Positions 31,229 to 37,505 of a stretch of 37,505 nucleotides of DNA are shown one piece after another (positions within the stretch are counted from its first letter, which is position 1; each line of letters opens with the position of its first letter). Below the pieces are notes generated by a model. It was not told the DNA's origin. It did not search any database and saw nothing but the letters and a program-made list of their open reading frames with translations. Both the position numbers and the translations under genes were made by a program. Source of the stretch: a virus; IMG/VR virus record IMGVR_UViG_3300015202_000027, positions 1 to 37,505 of that record; one strand, given 5' to 3'.

Positions 31229-31459
31229 ATGGCCGGCAAACAGAAGTTCCCCCACATCGAAATCGTCGCGATCTGGATCTCCAACCAAGATAACGGCGTC
31301 AAGATCGGCAAAAAGCGATTCGCCGACGTCCTCGGAGTCTCTGAGCGCACCGTGCGCCGTGCCCTGAAGCAAGCCGAGATAGCGGGCCTAGTCCCTCCCG
31401 GCACCATCAAAGACACGCCTGTTCAACTCAAGGGCAAGGGGTACAATTCCAATGACTAA
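31229..31459 (+). CDS. Small helix-turn-helix protein
   Basis: 76 residues. The segment GKKRFADVLGVSERTVRRALKQ is a clear helix-turn-helix, with the basic recognition helix at its end. As first gene of the terminase operon it may be a DNA-recognition part of the small terminase or a regulator of this operon. Its stop overlaps the next start. A regulator that binds the nearby inverted repeats is an attractive but unproven idea. Confidence 0.65.
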   Translation: MAGKQKFPHIEIVAIWISNQDNGVKIGKKRFADVLGVSERTVRRALKQAEIAGLVPPGTIKDTPVQLKGKGYNSND

Positions 31460-32057
31460 TCTTCCCGTCGGAGTCCACTCGGGTCTCACGCCCGATCAGA
31501 TCGCGCTCGCCCACAACTATGTAGGGCATTTGAACATCCACTACCTCTCCCGGGCCAGGCAGCTCTTCATGGGTGGATTGACCTGCGAGGAGATCGTAGG
31601 CAAGTACCCGGAGTACACGCTCCCGATGCTCTATCGGGCATGCCTCGAATACGACTGGACCCAGGCTAGACTCGTCGAGGCCCAGCGGTTGGCAACCATT
31701 GCCATTTCGTCGGCAGGGATAGGTCAGCCCAAAGCACTCATCTTCATGAACCGCATGATCGAGGCCGTGTACGCACGGTACGAGAAGAAGCTGCTCGATT
31801 TCATCACTGATCCCGACAACGCCCCTTACCCGCAAGTTTCCAAGGCCGATTTCGACCAGATCGGGCGATCGCTCGAGTACGCACGAGAGATGCTCGGAAT
31901 GAACGCCAAGGCTGCGCAAGGCGGCGGCAATTCGGGTGGGAACCTCATCCACATCACGATGAAGGGCGCCCCAGCTGAAAGCATCGATATTTCGACTGCC
32001 AAGGTCGAGGACATCGTGTCCCGCCTAGAAGGGAAGTACGGCAAGGACGTGAAGTAG
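31452..32057 (+). CDS. Possible small terminase subunit
   Basis: 201 residues. It lies directly before the large terminase gene and starts inside the HTH gene. The N-terminal part is helical (GLTPDQIALAHNYVG, then LTCEEIVGKYPEYTLPMLYRACLEY) and could be a DNA-binding helix-turn-helix, the middle is a long helix, and the C-terminal 50 residues are Gly/Ser/Ala-rich then charged. This plan fits small terminases, which recognise packaging sites, but no specific family is recognised. Confidence 0.5.
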   Translation: MTNLPVGVHSGLTPDQIALAHNYVGHLNIHYLSRARQLFMGGLTCEEIVGKYPEYTLPMLYRACLEYDWTQARLVEAQRLATIAISSAGIGQPKALIFMNRMIEAVYARYEKKLLDFITDPDNAPYPQVSKADFDQIGRSLEYAREMLGMNAKAAQGGGNSGGNLIHITMKGAPAESIDISTAKVEDIVSRLEGKYGKDVK

Positions 32058-32058
32058 T

Positions 32059-35000
32059 ATGGCTGACCAAGCCCACACGGATGTCGAACTCCTTGAGGAG
32101 TTGATGGCTCCTCTCACTTCAAAGCGTCACCTCCAACTCTGGCTGAAGGGGCACCTTGGCTTCACGCTGCCTGATCAATCGGTCACGAAGTTTGCCAACT
32201 CCAATCCCCTCGATTTCGTGTGGATGGTGTACCGGGCCATCATGGACGGAAAGCCCTTAAGAATCATGGCGTTGAGCGGCCGAGACAGCGGGAAGACTGT
32301 CGCGCTCTCGGTCATCGATCTCTTGGCCATGCTCCACGACCAGCGCTCAGCCCTTCACTCCGCCATGACGAGTGCCCAGGCCACACGCGCCAGGGACTAC
32401 CTCCAGAGCTACCTGCTGAAGAACCCGATCCTGAGATCCTCGATCGTGACGGAGAACCAGAAGCTGATTGAGCTTCGGGTGGGCGGCGAGAAGGTGGGAC
32501 TGGAATTGATCTCGCTCACGCCTAAGGCCGTCCAAGGCGCCCACTACAGTCTGGTCTCCACCGACGAGCTGGCCTCGTCCATGGACCCCCAGCAGATCAA
32601 GGCCTATCGAGATTTGTCCGGGGTGGCCGGATCGCACAAGCTGAGTGGGAAGCCCGCCGTCATCGTGAAGATCACCTCACGCCAGTCGGGTGCATCCTTG
32701 GCTGAGCAAGAGCTGAAGAATGCCCACAAGACGGGCATTGTTGTGGTCAATTGGACCACGATCGATTGCATGAAGGCGTGCCCGCCCGAGAGATCGGGAA
32801 CGGTCGTGTCCCCGATGAACATCAACGTCATCAAAGGCCTGGCCTTCAACGACGAAGAGTTCGTCCGCATGAAGGACAAGGACGGCTTTGACCGTACCGA
32901 GGATACCCGCGACGGATGCCTGAAGTGCCCACTCCTTCACTACTGCCAGGGTAGGGCCCGCTTCCAAACGAGCGAGAGTGCCCTTCTGAGAGAGATCGAC
33001 GACGTCATCACCAAGGTGAACGACGCCAACTCCCACGAATGGGTGTTGTCGCAGCTCCTCTCGCAACAGGCCTCAAGCGATGGCCTCGTCTACCCTGAGT
33101 TCAACCCCACCATCCACATTCCAGGTTGGGACGTGATGTGGGAGAAGCTGACCGGTGAGCCTCCTCTCAATCCCGTCAACCGCGAGATGTTCATTCGGGA
33201 GCTGAAGCGCCGGGGTGCTACGTTCATTGCCGGTGTCGATTGGGGCTATACGGCACCTGCCACTTGCGTCGTTTTGGCGATCGACGACCGCGACAACATC
33301 TTTGTGGTCGAAGCGACCGGCCGAGTGAGATACGACGATCCGGAATGGGTGGAAGTGATCAAGACCCAGATCCATCCCAAGTATGACGTTCAAATGTACT
33401 TGCCCGACGCCGAGAATCCATCGGGGATCAGCCTCTTGAGGAAGGCCGATCTACCCGTAGCCGAGATCGATAAGGGCCCAGGCTCAGTGAAAGCGGGCGT
33501 GAACATCGTGAAGGGACTCCTCAAGATCCCAGGCACGAATAACCGGGCCCGGATCTACTTCGCGCCCGACATCAAGCCCACGGCCACCGACATCCCAGGG
33601 ATCCTGGAAGAGTTTGGCCTCTATGCCAAAGAGATCGATGCCGCTGGCCAAGTGCAAGACGACAAGTACCGGAAGGGCAACGACCACTACTGTGTAGCCC
33701 CACATACGATGATCACGACGAAGTCAGGCGCTAAGCCTATTTCTCAGATCGTCGTGGGCGATGAGGTCTTGACTCACTCGGGCCGTTATAAATCGGTTAC
33801 GCGCGTAATGGTCAATCCTCATCAGGGGCCGATCAAACGCCTAGGCGTCACCGGACGCGAAGACCTTCTGATCACGGGTAACCACCCGATCTTGACCTGC
33901 TCGAGTCGCAGGAGTTTCGAGGATGGCAACACCGGACAAATGATGGTGAATCAGGACTTTACCTGGACTAAACCCGAGGACATTCAGCTTCAGGCGCGAA
34001 AGACGGCGCCCCGGACGTTGGTGCAGACGGTACGCACGCTTGAGACCGATTCGGTCGTAATTGACATGAAAGAGCTACTTCCGGATTACCTGGAAGAAGG
34101 GAATCTCTTGGTGGCTGGCTGTACTGGGCGAGACGGCGTAGTTAGGGTCAATCCCAAGGCGCGCCCCATTGAGCGTTATCAGCGGGTGGATGAAGATCTG
34201 GCGTTCACCATCGGGTACTTTGCCGCTGAGGGTTCAAAGTCGGGTAACCCATCCAAGAACAAGTACGGGGTCAACTTTACCGGGCATAATCGTGAAAAGA
34301 CGGTCGAAGATCTAATCAAGAACGTGGCAGCGCGCTTTGGAGCAAAAGCTTCGTTTCGTAGCGTCGTGGGCAATGCGCGTCACGTGCGATTCAATAGCAA
34401 GGCCTTGTACAAGCTTATGGAAGGTTGCTCGAGCCGTACCGAGAAACGCTTCCCCGATTATGCAACCCAGCTTGAGCGGCCAGAGATGCTCACGATGGTA
34501 GCCGGCTATATGTTTGGAGACGCACACTTTTCCAGTCATGGCATCAAAGCTGGCACTATCTCAAGAGAGCTTGCCTACCAATTGTTCACGATGCTCGTCA
34601 CGCTGGGCTACCGGCCCAACATCAAGCGGGCACATCGGGCTGGACGCTGGGGAGTAAAGAACGATCAATGGATCGTTTCTCTCTGCAGGGACCAGGGTCA
34701 GGCGCTTCTGATCGAGATCTGCAAGGAGCCTAGGTTGAATGAGATCTTTAAGGAGAAGCTCGTCAACCTCGGGTACTCAAAAATCAAGGCCGGCTGCTCA
34801 TTCAAAAACGGGACCTTCGTTTCAAGCATCGTTCGCAAGGTTTCCGAGGAGGCCTACGATGGTTTGGTCTACAACCTCGAGGTTGAGGGTGAGCACTCCT
34901 ACGTTGCAAATGGGATCGTAGTCCATAATTGCGATGCTCTCCGGTACGCGCTCTATTGGTATTACGGCAAAGCCGTGTTCCAGGCCGTGTTCGCCAATAG

Positions 35001-35220
35001 TGCCTACACCCAGAAATCGCATGCGCCCGATAAGATTTCACCGAAGACCACCGAACTTGCCGAGATGGCCGGCGTGAACGTCCAAGACAACCGCTCAGAC
35101 TTCCCTCAGCTCTTCATGAAGCAGGAGGAGTACGACGAGAACGGGAACCCCGTGAAGCCCGACGACGATACTGACCCGACCGGAACCGGCGGGGGCGGGC
35201 TCCAAGTCGCGTGGACGTGA
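32059..35220 (+). CDS. Terminase large subunit with intein
   Basis: 1053 residues, of which 640 are terminase. It packages DNA by ATP hydrolysis and cuts it with a C-terminal nuclease. Walker A is SGRDSGKT at residues 73-80 and Walker B is LVSTDE near 165-170. The RNase H-like nuclease has Asp 394 in AGVDWGYT, Asp 450 in LPDAENPSG and Asp 959 in CDALRYALY. An intein occupies residues 545-957 and separates YRKGNDHY from CDALRY, so it disrupts the last catalytic Asp region until removed. Five cysteines between residues 237 and 296 (CMKAC and CLKCPLLHYC) may bind zinc. The gene starts one base after the preceding stop. Confidence 0.9.
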   Translation: MADQAHTDVELLEELMAPLTSKRHLQLWLKGHLGFTLPDQSVTKFANSNPLDFVWMVYRAIMDGKPLRIMALSGRDSGKTVALSVIDLLAMLHDQRSALHSAMTSAQATRARDYLQSYLLKNPILRSSIVTENQKLIELRVGGEKVGLELISLTPKAVQGAHYSLVSTDELASSMDPQQIKAYRDLSGVAGSHKLSGKPAVIVKITSRQSGASLAEQELKNAHKTGIVVVNWTTIDCMKACPPERSGTVVSPMNINVIKGLAFNDEEFVRMKDKDGFDRTEDTRDGCLKCPLLHYCQGRARFQTSESALLREIDDVITKVNDANSHEWVLSQLLSQQASSDGLVYPEFNPTIHIPGWDVMWEKLTGEPPLNPVNREMFIRELKRRGATFIAGVDWGYTAPATCVVLAIDDRDNIFVVEATGRVRYDDPEWVEVIKTQIHPKYDVQMYLPDAENPSGISLLRKADLPVAEIDKGPGSVKAGVNIVKGLLKIPGTNNRARIYFAPDIKPTATDIPGILEEFGLYAKEIDAAGQVQDDKYRKGNDHYCVAPHTMITTKSGAKPISQIVVGDEVLTHSGRYKSVTRVMVNPHQGPIKRLGVTGREDLLITGNHPILTCSSRRSFEDGNTGQMMVNQDFTWTKPEDIQLQARKTAPRTLVQTVRTLETDSVVIDMKELLPDYLEEGNLLVAGCTGRDGVVRVNPKARPIERYQRVDEDLAFTIGYFAAEGSKSGNPSKNKYGVNFTGHNREKTVEDLIKNVAARFGAKASFRSVVGNARHVRFNSKALYKLMEGCSSRTEKRFPDYATQLERPEMLTMVAGYMFGDAHFSSHGIKAGTISRELAYQLFTMLVTLGYRPNIKRAHRAGRWGVKNDQWIVSLCRDQGQALLIEICKEPRLNEIFKEKLVNLGYSKIKAGCSFKNGTFVSSIVRKVSEEAYDGLVYNLEVEGEHSYVANGIVVHNCDALRYALYWYYGKAVFQAVFANSAYTQKSHAPDKISPKTTELAEMAGVNVQDNRSDFPQLFMKQEEYDENGNPVKPDDDTDPTGTGGGGLQVAWT
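33691..34929 (+). mobile_element. Intein with LAGLIDADG homing endonuclease in the large terminase
   Basis: 413 residues, in frame with the terminase. It starts at Cys (CVAPHTMITT), the A-block pattern, and ends in EGEHSYVANGIVVHN, with His-Asn before the +1 Cys of the host protein: a complete set for self-splicing. The B-block is GNHPI. Two LAGLIDADG-like segments, IGYFAAEGS near intein residue 173 and VAGYMFGDAH near 270, indicate a homing endonuclease about 100 residues apart as usual. The insertion site is at the nuclease active site of the terminase, a typical highly conserved home for inteins. Confidence 0.9.
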
Positions 35221-35317
35221 AAAATCAAGGGGTTACGATGTCGTCATTGAACGCCCTCTCAAAACCCTGATCGGCACCTTGGCCAGTCAGAGTCTTGAGA
35301 GGATGCTCAAAAGCGAC

Positions 35318-35536
35318 TTAACCGCTGCGGCGCTTGATCTGTCTTCTGCGGAACTGCTTGCGACCTCCTCTGGTCTTGGCCAAATTAACGGTCGGTCTGA
35401 CGTGGAGACTCGGCGCAGACTTCATCTCGTCCTGGATCTGACGAATCAGCTTATAGAGGGAGTAGACGTCCTTTGCGAACTGGACAGCCTGGTGGAAGTG
35501 CTGGAAGGCTTGGAGGGCGGTTGCGAACTCGGTCAT
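35318..35536 (-). CDS. Possible small minus-strand gene
   Basis: 72 residues. The composition (helical MTEFATALQAFQHFHQAV, then a very basic C-terminus QFRRRQIKRRSG) looks more protein-like than the overlapping plus-strand frame. The ATG at 35536 has a weak purine-rich site upstream (AGAAAGAAGATG). No class A motif is seen just upstream on this strand. It is the best candidate gene in the 35221-35785 gap, but may not be real. Confidence 0.35.
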   Translation of the reverse strand: MTEFATALQAFQHFHQAVQFAKDVYSLYKLIRQIQDEMKSAPSLHVRPTVNLAKTRGGRKQFRRRQIKRRSG

Positions 35537-35767
35537 ATCATCTTCTTTCTGGTTGAAGACCCCGCACCTTGCGGAGCATCGAGCGGGGATACTCTGAAAT
35601 CTAAAGGACCTATATCAGGACTCTGAATCGGACAGCATTTGACCCGATTCAGTTCTATACTGTTGGTGTAAAAACACTGTGTTTACGCGGTCATAGCCAG
35701 GCTAATTCAGCCTTCCACCTTACTTATAAGCGGAAATCCAATTAACATTGCCCACTCAGGTTTTCCC

Positions 35768-35781
35768 AATCAGTACAGCAA
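35768..35781 (+). promoter_or_regulatory. Class A motif with one core change, before the 35786 gene
   Basis: AATCAGTACAGCAA, with one base changed in the core (AGTACAGCA), and the GTG start five bases after it. Confidence 0.65.
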
Positions 35782-35785
35782 TAGC

Positions 35786-36097
35786 GTGAAGATCGTCCAC
35801 GATAGCTCAGAGCAGAAGCAGATGATCGCCATGGAGTGGTTCCCACTTCCCGTGATGAAGCACCGCGAGCACCGGTTTCTTTACCGCTTCACTTACCCAA
35901 TCACCACGATCTGGATGGAAGGATTGATCACTGGACCAGGCTATGGTGATCCCGAGCACCTGGGCGGTTCCATGGACAATCGGCTTGAGCGGTTTGCGTG
36001 CGAGAACTGGGACAGGCTCTGTGTGGAGTGGGATGTGCCCGACCTAAAACCTGCTCTCATGGCGTCCGTTCTCGAGTGCAAGATGGTGCGGAAGTAG
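35786..36097 (+). CDS. Small hypothetical protein
   Basis: 103 residues, GTG start five bases after a class A core, with no Shine-Dalgarno sequence. Aromatic-rich (AMEWFPLPVMKHREHRFLYRF, FACENWDRLCVEW). No family recognised. Followed 30 bases later by another class A motif, so it is probably a single-gene unit. Confidence 0.65.
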   Translation: MKIVHDSSEQKQMIAMEWFPLPVMKHREHRFLYRFTYPITTIWMEGLITGPGYGDPEHLGGSMDNRLERFACENWDRLCVEWDVPDLKPALMASVLECKMVRK

Positions 36098-36127
36098 GAG
36101 CTGGACGACCCGGTCTCCATGGAATCG

Positions 36128-36140
36128 AACCGGTACAGCA
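36128..36140 (+). promoter_or_regulatory. Class A motif five bases before a small interrupted gene
   Basis: AACCGGTACAGCA, core ending five bases before an ATG at 36146. The frame stops after 12 codons. Confidence 0.65.
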
Positions 36141-36145
36141 CTGTC

Positions 36146-36273
36146 ATGACAAACACCGACACCGCTCCCTCTTCCAGTTGCTGACCCATTTCGTTGATGT
36201 GAATGGGGTCCTCGACGTCATCAATGCGAGTGACAACAATCCACCCGAAGACTCGATTGTCATCAAGGACTGA
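36146..36273 (+). pseudogene. Small gene, apparently frameshifted
   Basis: The ATG at 36146 is placed as expected after a class A core but gives only MTNTDTAPSSSC before a stop. The next frame contains a protein-like stretch (SLFQLLTHFVDVNG, ending in PPEDSIVIKD) to a stop at 36273. Joining the two would give about 43 residues. Either a frameshift mutation, a sequencing error, a programmed shift or two very short peptides. Confidence 0.4.
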
Positions 36274-36286
36274 GTGCGGGCTCACA

Positions 36287-36604
36287 ATGACTTGCCCAAA
36301 CGGAACGAAGCATAAGTTCAAGGCTGGCGACGTGGTGGTCTGCACTCGCGCTGAGTTTCAAAACGAGACCGTCGGGATGACCTACGTCGTTCGGGAAGGG
36401 TGCTACTGCTCCAACGACAAGAAGTCGATCTCTCATCCCTGGTTTGAGATCGAAAACGACGACAATGGCGGACCCAACTCCTACCACGAATATGCGTTTG
36501 AACTGGCCTACGACGCCACCCCTTTGGACGAAGTGAAACGCCAAGTGTTCGAGGCTTACGGCTTCAAGGATGAGGCCGATCTTGCTGCGTTTTTAGAGTC
36601 CTAA
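36287..36604 (+). CDS. Small hypothetical protein
   Basis: 105 residues. The ATG at 36287 is chosen because the sequence becomes protein-like from there; the frame is open further upstream (to 36203), which reads like a shadow of the interrupted gene. A beta-rich N-terminal part with FKAGDVVVCTR suggests a small SH3-like or KOW-like barrel, then an acidic helical C-terminus. No clear Shine-Dalgarno sequence is seen. No family recognised. Confidence 0.6.
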   Translation: MTCPNGTKHKFKAGDVVVCTRAEFQNETVGMTYVVREGCYCSNDKKSISHPWFEIENDDNGGPNSYHEYAFELAYDATPLDEVKRQVFEAYGFKDEADLAAFLES

Positions 36605-36620
36605 CCGGTGTGTCGAAAGT

Positions 36621-36633
36621 GACAGGTACAGCA
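36621..36633 (+). promoter_or_regulatory. Class A motif upstream of the PA14-like lipoprotein gene
   Basis: GACAGGTACAGCA, 56 bases before the ATG at 36690. Here the gene has a leader and an AGGAG ribosome binding site eight bases before the ATG. Confidence 0.65.
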
Positions 36634-36689
36634 CCAGTGCAGGGCGAAACGAACCCGCCAAACAAGTTTCAAAACCAGGAGTAATCCCA

Positions 36690-37259
36690 ATGTTTAAGAA
36701 CCTCTCGACTCTAGGCCTGATCGCCCTCAGCGTTTCTGCTTGCGGATCCAAGGAAGTTGTCTTCAATCAGCCCTCGGCATCAGACGCTCCCGCAGCATCG
36801 ATCCCAGCCCTGGTCCAGAAGGCTGTCACCTGCCAAGTGTACGACCTGGGCTACTACCCAAGCGCCCTGCCTGACTTCGACAACCTCACTCCCGCTGTGA
36901 CCGTGGGACTCGACAAGTTCTCGCTCGGCATCGCAACCGACGTCGCTCCCTTCCCGGCTTTGATCGGCACTGCGGCCGAGAACTACAAGACTCGTGTAGC
37001 CTACCGCTGCACCGGCACCTTGAAGGTGACCCAGGCCGGCCTCCACATCATCAAGACCGTGAGCGATGACGGTGTGCGGGTCACGATCGGTGGATTGAAG
37101 GTGATCGAGAACAACACTTCTCACGGCGCTACTGCAAACTCAGTCACCCTGAGCCTTTCTGCCGGCAACTACAGCATGGTGGTTGAGTACTTCGAAGGCG
37201 ACGGCCCAAAAGAGCTTCTCGTCACCGACCAGCCTGCTCCAACCGCTCTCAACATCTAA
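36690..37259 (+). CDS. PA14-like domain lipoprotein
   Basis: 189 residues. The first 17 form a lipoprotein signal peptide with lipobox SVSAC (Cys 18 acylated), so it should be anchored in the host envelope or carried on the outside. The mature part has a beta-rich fold with GLHIIKTVSDDGVRVTIGG and SAGNYSMVVEYFEG, the PA14 domain pattern of sugar- or surface-binding proteins. A phage-encoded surface lipoprotein may block superinfection or change adhesion. It has its own class A motif and a likely terminator after it. Confidence 0.75.
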   Translation: MFKNLSTLGLIALSVSACGSKEVVFNQPSASDAPAASIPALVQKAVTCQVYDLGYYPSALPDFDNLTPAVTVGLDKFSLGIATDVAPFPALIGTAAENYKTRVAYRCTGTLKVTQAGLHIIKTVSDDGVRVTIGGLKVIENNTSHGATANSVTLSLSAGNYSMVVEYFEGDGPKELLVTDQPAPTALNI

Positions 37260-37283
37260 AAGTCCCCCGTCCCATGCAAGTGA

Positions 37284-37316
37284 GGGTCGGCTCCCAAAAG
37301 GGGTCGGCCCTTTCTT
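37284..37316 (+). terminator. Probable terminator of the lipoprotein gene
   Basis: An 11-pair stem (GGGTCGGCTCC with GGGGTCGGCCC, three of the pairs G-U) around a short A-rich loop, followed by TTTCTT. It starts 25 bases after the stop codon. Confidence 0.55.
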
Positions 37317-37340
37317 GCGTCTGGGCGTGCGGGCGAATGA

Positions 37341-37354
37341 GATCGGTACAGCAA
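37341..37354 (+). promoter_or_regulatory. Class A motif before the last, partial gene
   Basis: GATCGGTACAGCAA, core ending seven bases before the ATG at 37361. AAGGAG is present in the spacer but too close to the ATG to be well spaced. Confidence 0.7.
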
Positions 37355-37360
37355 AGGAGT

Positions 37361-37505
37361 ATGTACGTCATCCTTTGCGCCGGATACTGGGTCCTCTACA
37401 CGTCTCTCCCCATGGCACAGTTCGCCCACGACAGCAGTACGGCCACCGTCAATGCCTACGGCTGCAGTGACCCGCAAGAGGTTACCCCTCAGCAGGTCGA
37501 GTACT
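37361..37505 (+). CDS. Hypothetical protein, 3' end outside window
   Basis: The first 48 residues are visible. The N-terminus (MYVILCAGYWVLYTSLPMAQFA) is hydrophobic and could be a signal peptide with cleavage near MAQFA, so this is likely another exported protein; there is no lipobox in what is seen. Its position after a class A motif and the lipoprotein gene fits an envelope-directed group. No family can be assigned from this short stretch. Confidence 0.6.
   Translation, partial: MYVILCAGYWVLYTSLPMAQFAHDSSTATVNAYGCSDPQEVTPQQVEY

Larger units (their letters stand above)
35221..35785. other. Gap after the terminase gene with inverted repeats
   Basis: About 565 bases between the terminase and the 35786 gene. 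It may contain a minus-strand gene at 35318-35536. Then comes CTGAATCGG (35623-35631), 12 bases, and its exact complement CCGATTCAG (35644-35652), whose spacer holds a near copy of the class A motif lacking one T (GAATCGGACAGCA at 35625). An imperfect palindrome follows near 35668-35686 (GTAAAAACACTGTGTTTAC). No obvious terminator for the terminase operon is seen. Confidence 0.5.

Noticed and set aside
35279-35626. Plus-strand open frame in the gap after the terminase gene
   Set aside because: It has no suitable start or ribosome binding site, and the opposite frame at 35318-35536 looks more like a protein.
2974-37354. The repeated motif as a CRISPR array or dispersed mobile repeat
   Set aside because: Copies are too short, irregularly spaced by kilobases, and tied to gene starts and direction.
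1-37505. tRNA genes
   Set aside because: No cloverleaf-like stretch was noticed on either strand; a dedicated tRNA scan was not possible.

Overview
The window is part of the genome of a large virulent-type tailed phage (Caudoviricetes). Both ends cut through genes. The host is probably a diderm (Gram-negative) bacterium, because the phage encodes lipoprotein signal peptides with lipoboxes and a small exported protein ending in an outer-membrane-like aromatic residue. Base composition is moderate and fairly even by eye. Genes are tightly packed, often with ATGA or TAATG overlaps. I see no tRNA, rRNA, IS element or CRISPR array.

Layout: 1-10481 is a replication and recombination region. It holds a DnaE-type DNA polymerase, a gp32-like ssDNA-binding protein, a possible UvsY-like mediator, a RecA/UvsX-like recombinase, an SbcD/Mre11-like nuclease and a DinG/XPD-like helicase. 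10543-15015 is virion block 1 (unknown virion candidate, HNH nuclease, portal, head morphogenesis protein). 15019-15818 is a minus-strand cassette of exported proteins, including a metzincin-like lipoprotein. 15871-20423 holds a zinc ribbon, a ClpP-like protease, an FKBP-like protein, a T5 A1-like metallophosphoesterase split in two frames, and small genes. 20484-23964 is virion block 2 (prohead protease, unknown, scaffold-like, major capsid protein) and closes with a strong terminator. A minus-strand dUTPase follows. 24594-31130 is a second replication and accessory region (DnaB-like helicase, CYTH protein, Rad50/SbcC-like ATPase, small genes). 31229-35220 is virion block 3 (HTH protein, possible small terminase, large terminase interrupted by an intein). 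35221-37505 carries small genes, a PA14-like lipoprotein and the start of another gene.

The most striking signal is not a gene. A directional motif, roughly GATCGGTACAGCAA (core GGTACAGCA), occurs about 17 times, plus one site with one core change, and on both strands it points into genes. At ten sites a start codon follows only 5-9 bases after the core, usually without a Shine-Dalgarno sequence. At other sites the gene lies 23-110 bases away behind a leader, with a Shine-Dalgarno sequence in the clearest cases. This is the pattern expected of a phage-specific promoter (class A) that often gives leaderless or nearly leaderless mRNAs. A second motif, TCTACGCA-N11-AAT (class B), occurs three times, once ahead of each virion block. 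Together they suggest a two-class transcription programme: class A for replication, takeover and envelope genes, class B for virion and packaging genes. Several leaders also contain stems, and three of these would cover a ribosome binding site.
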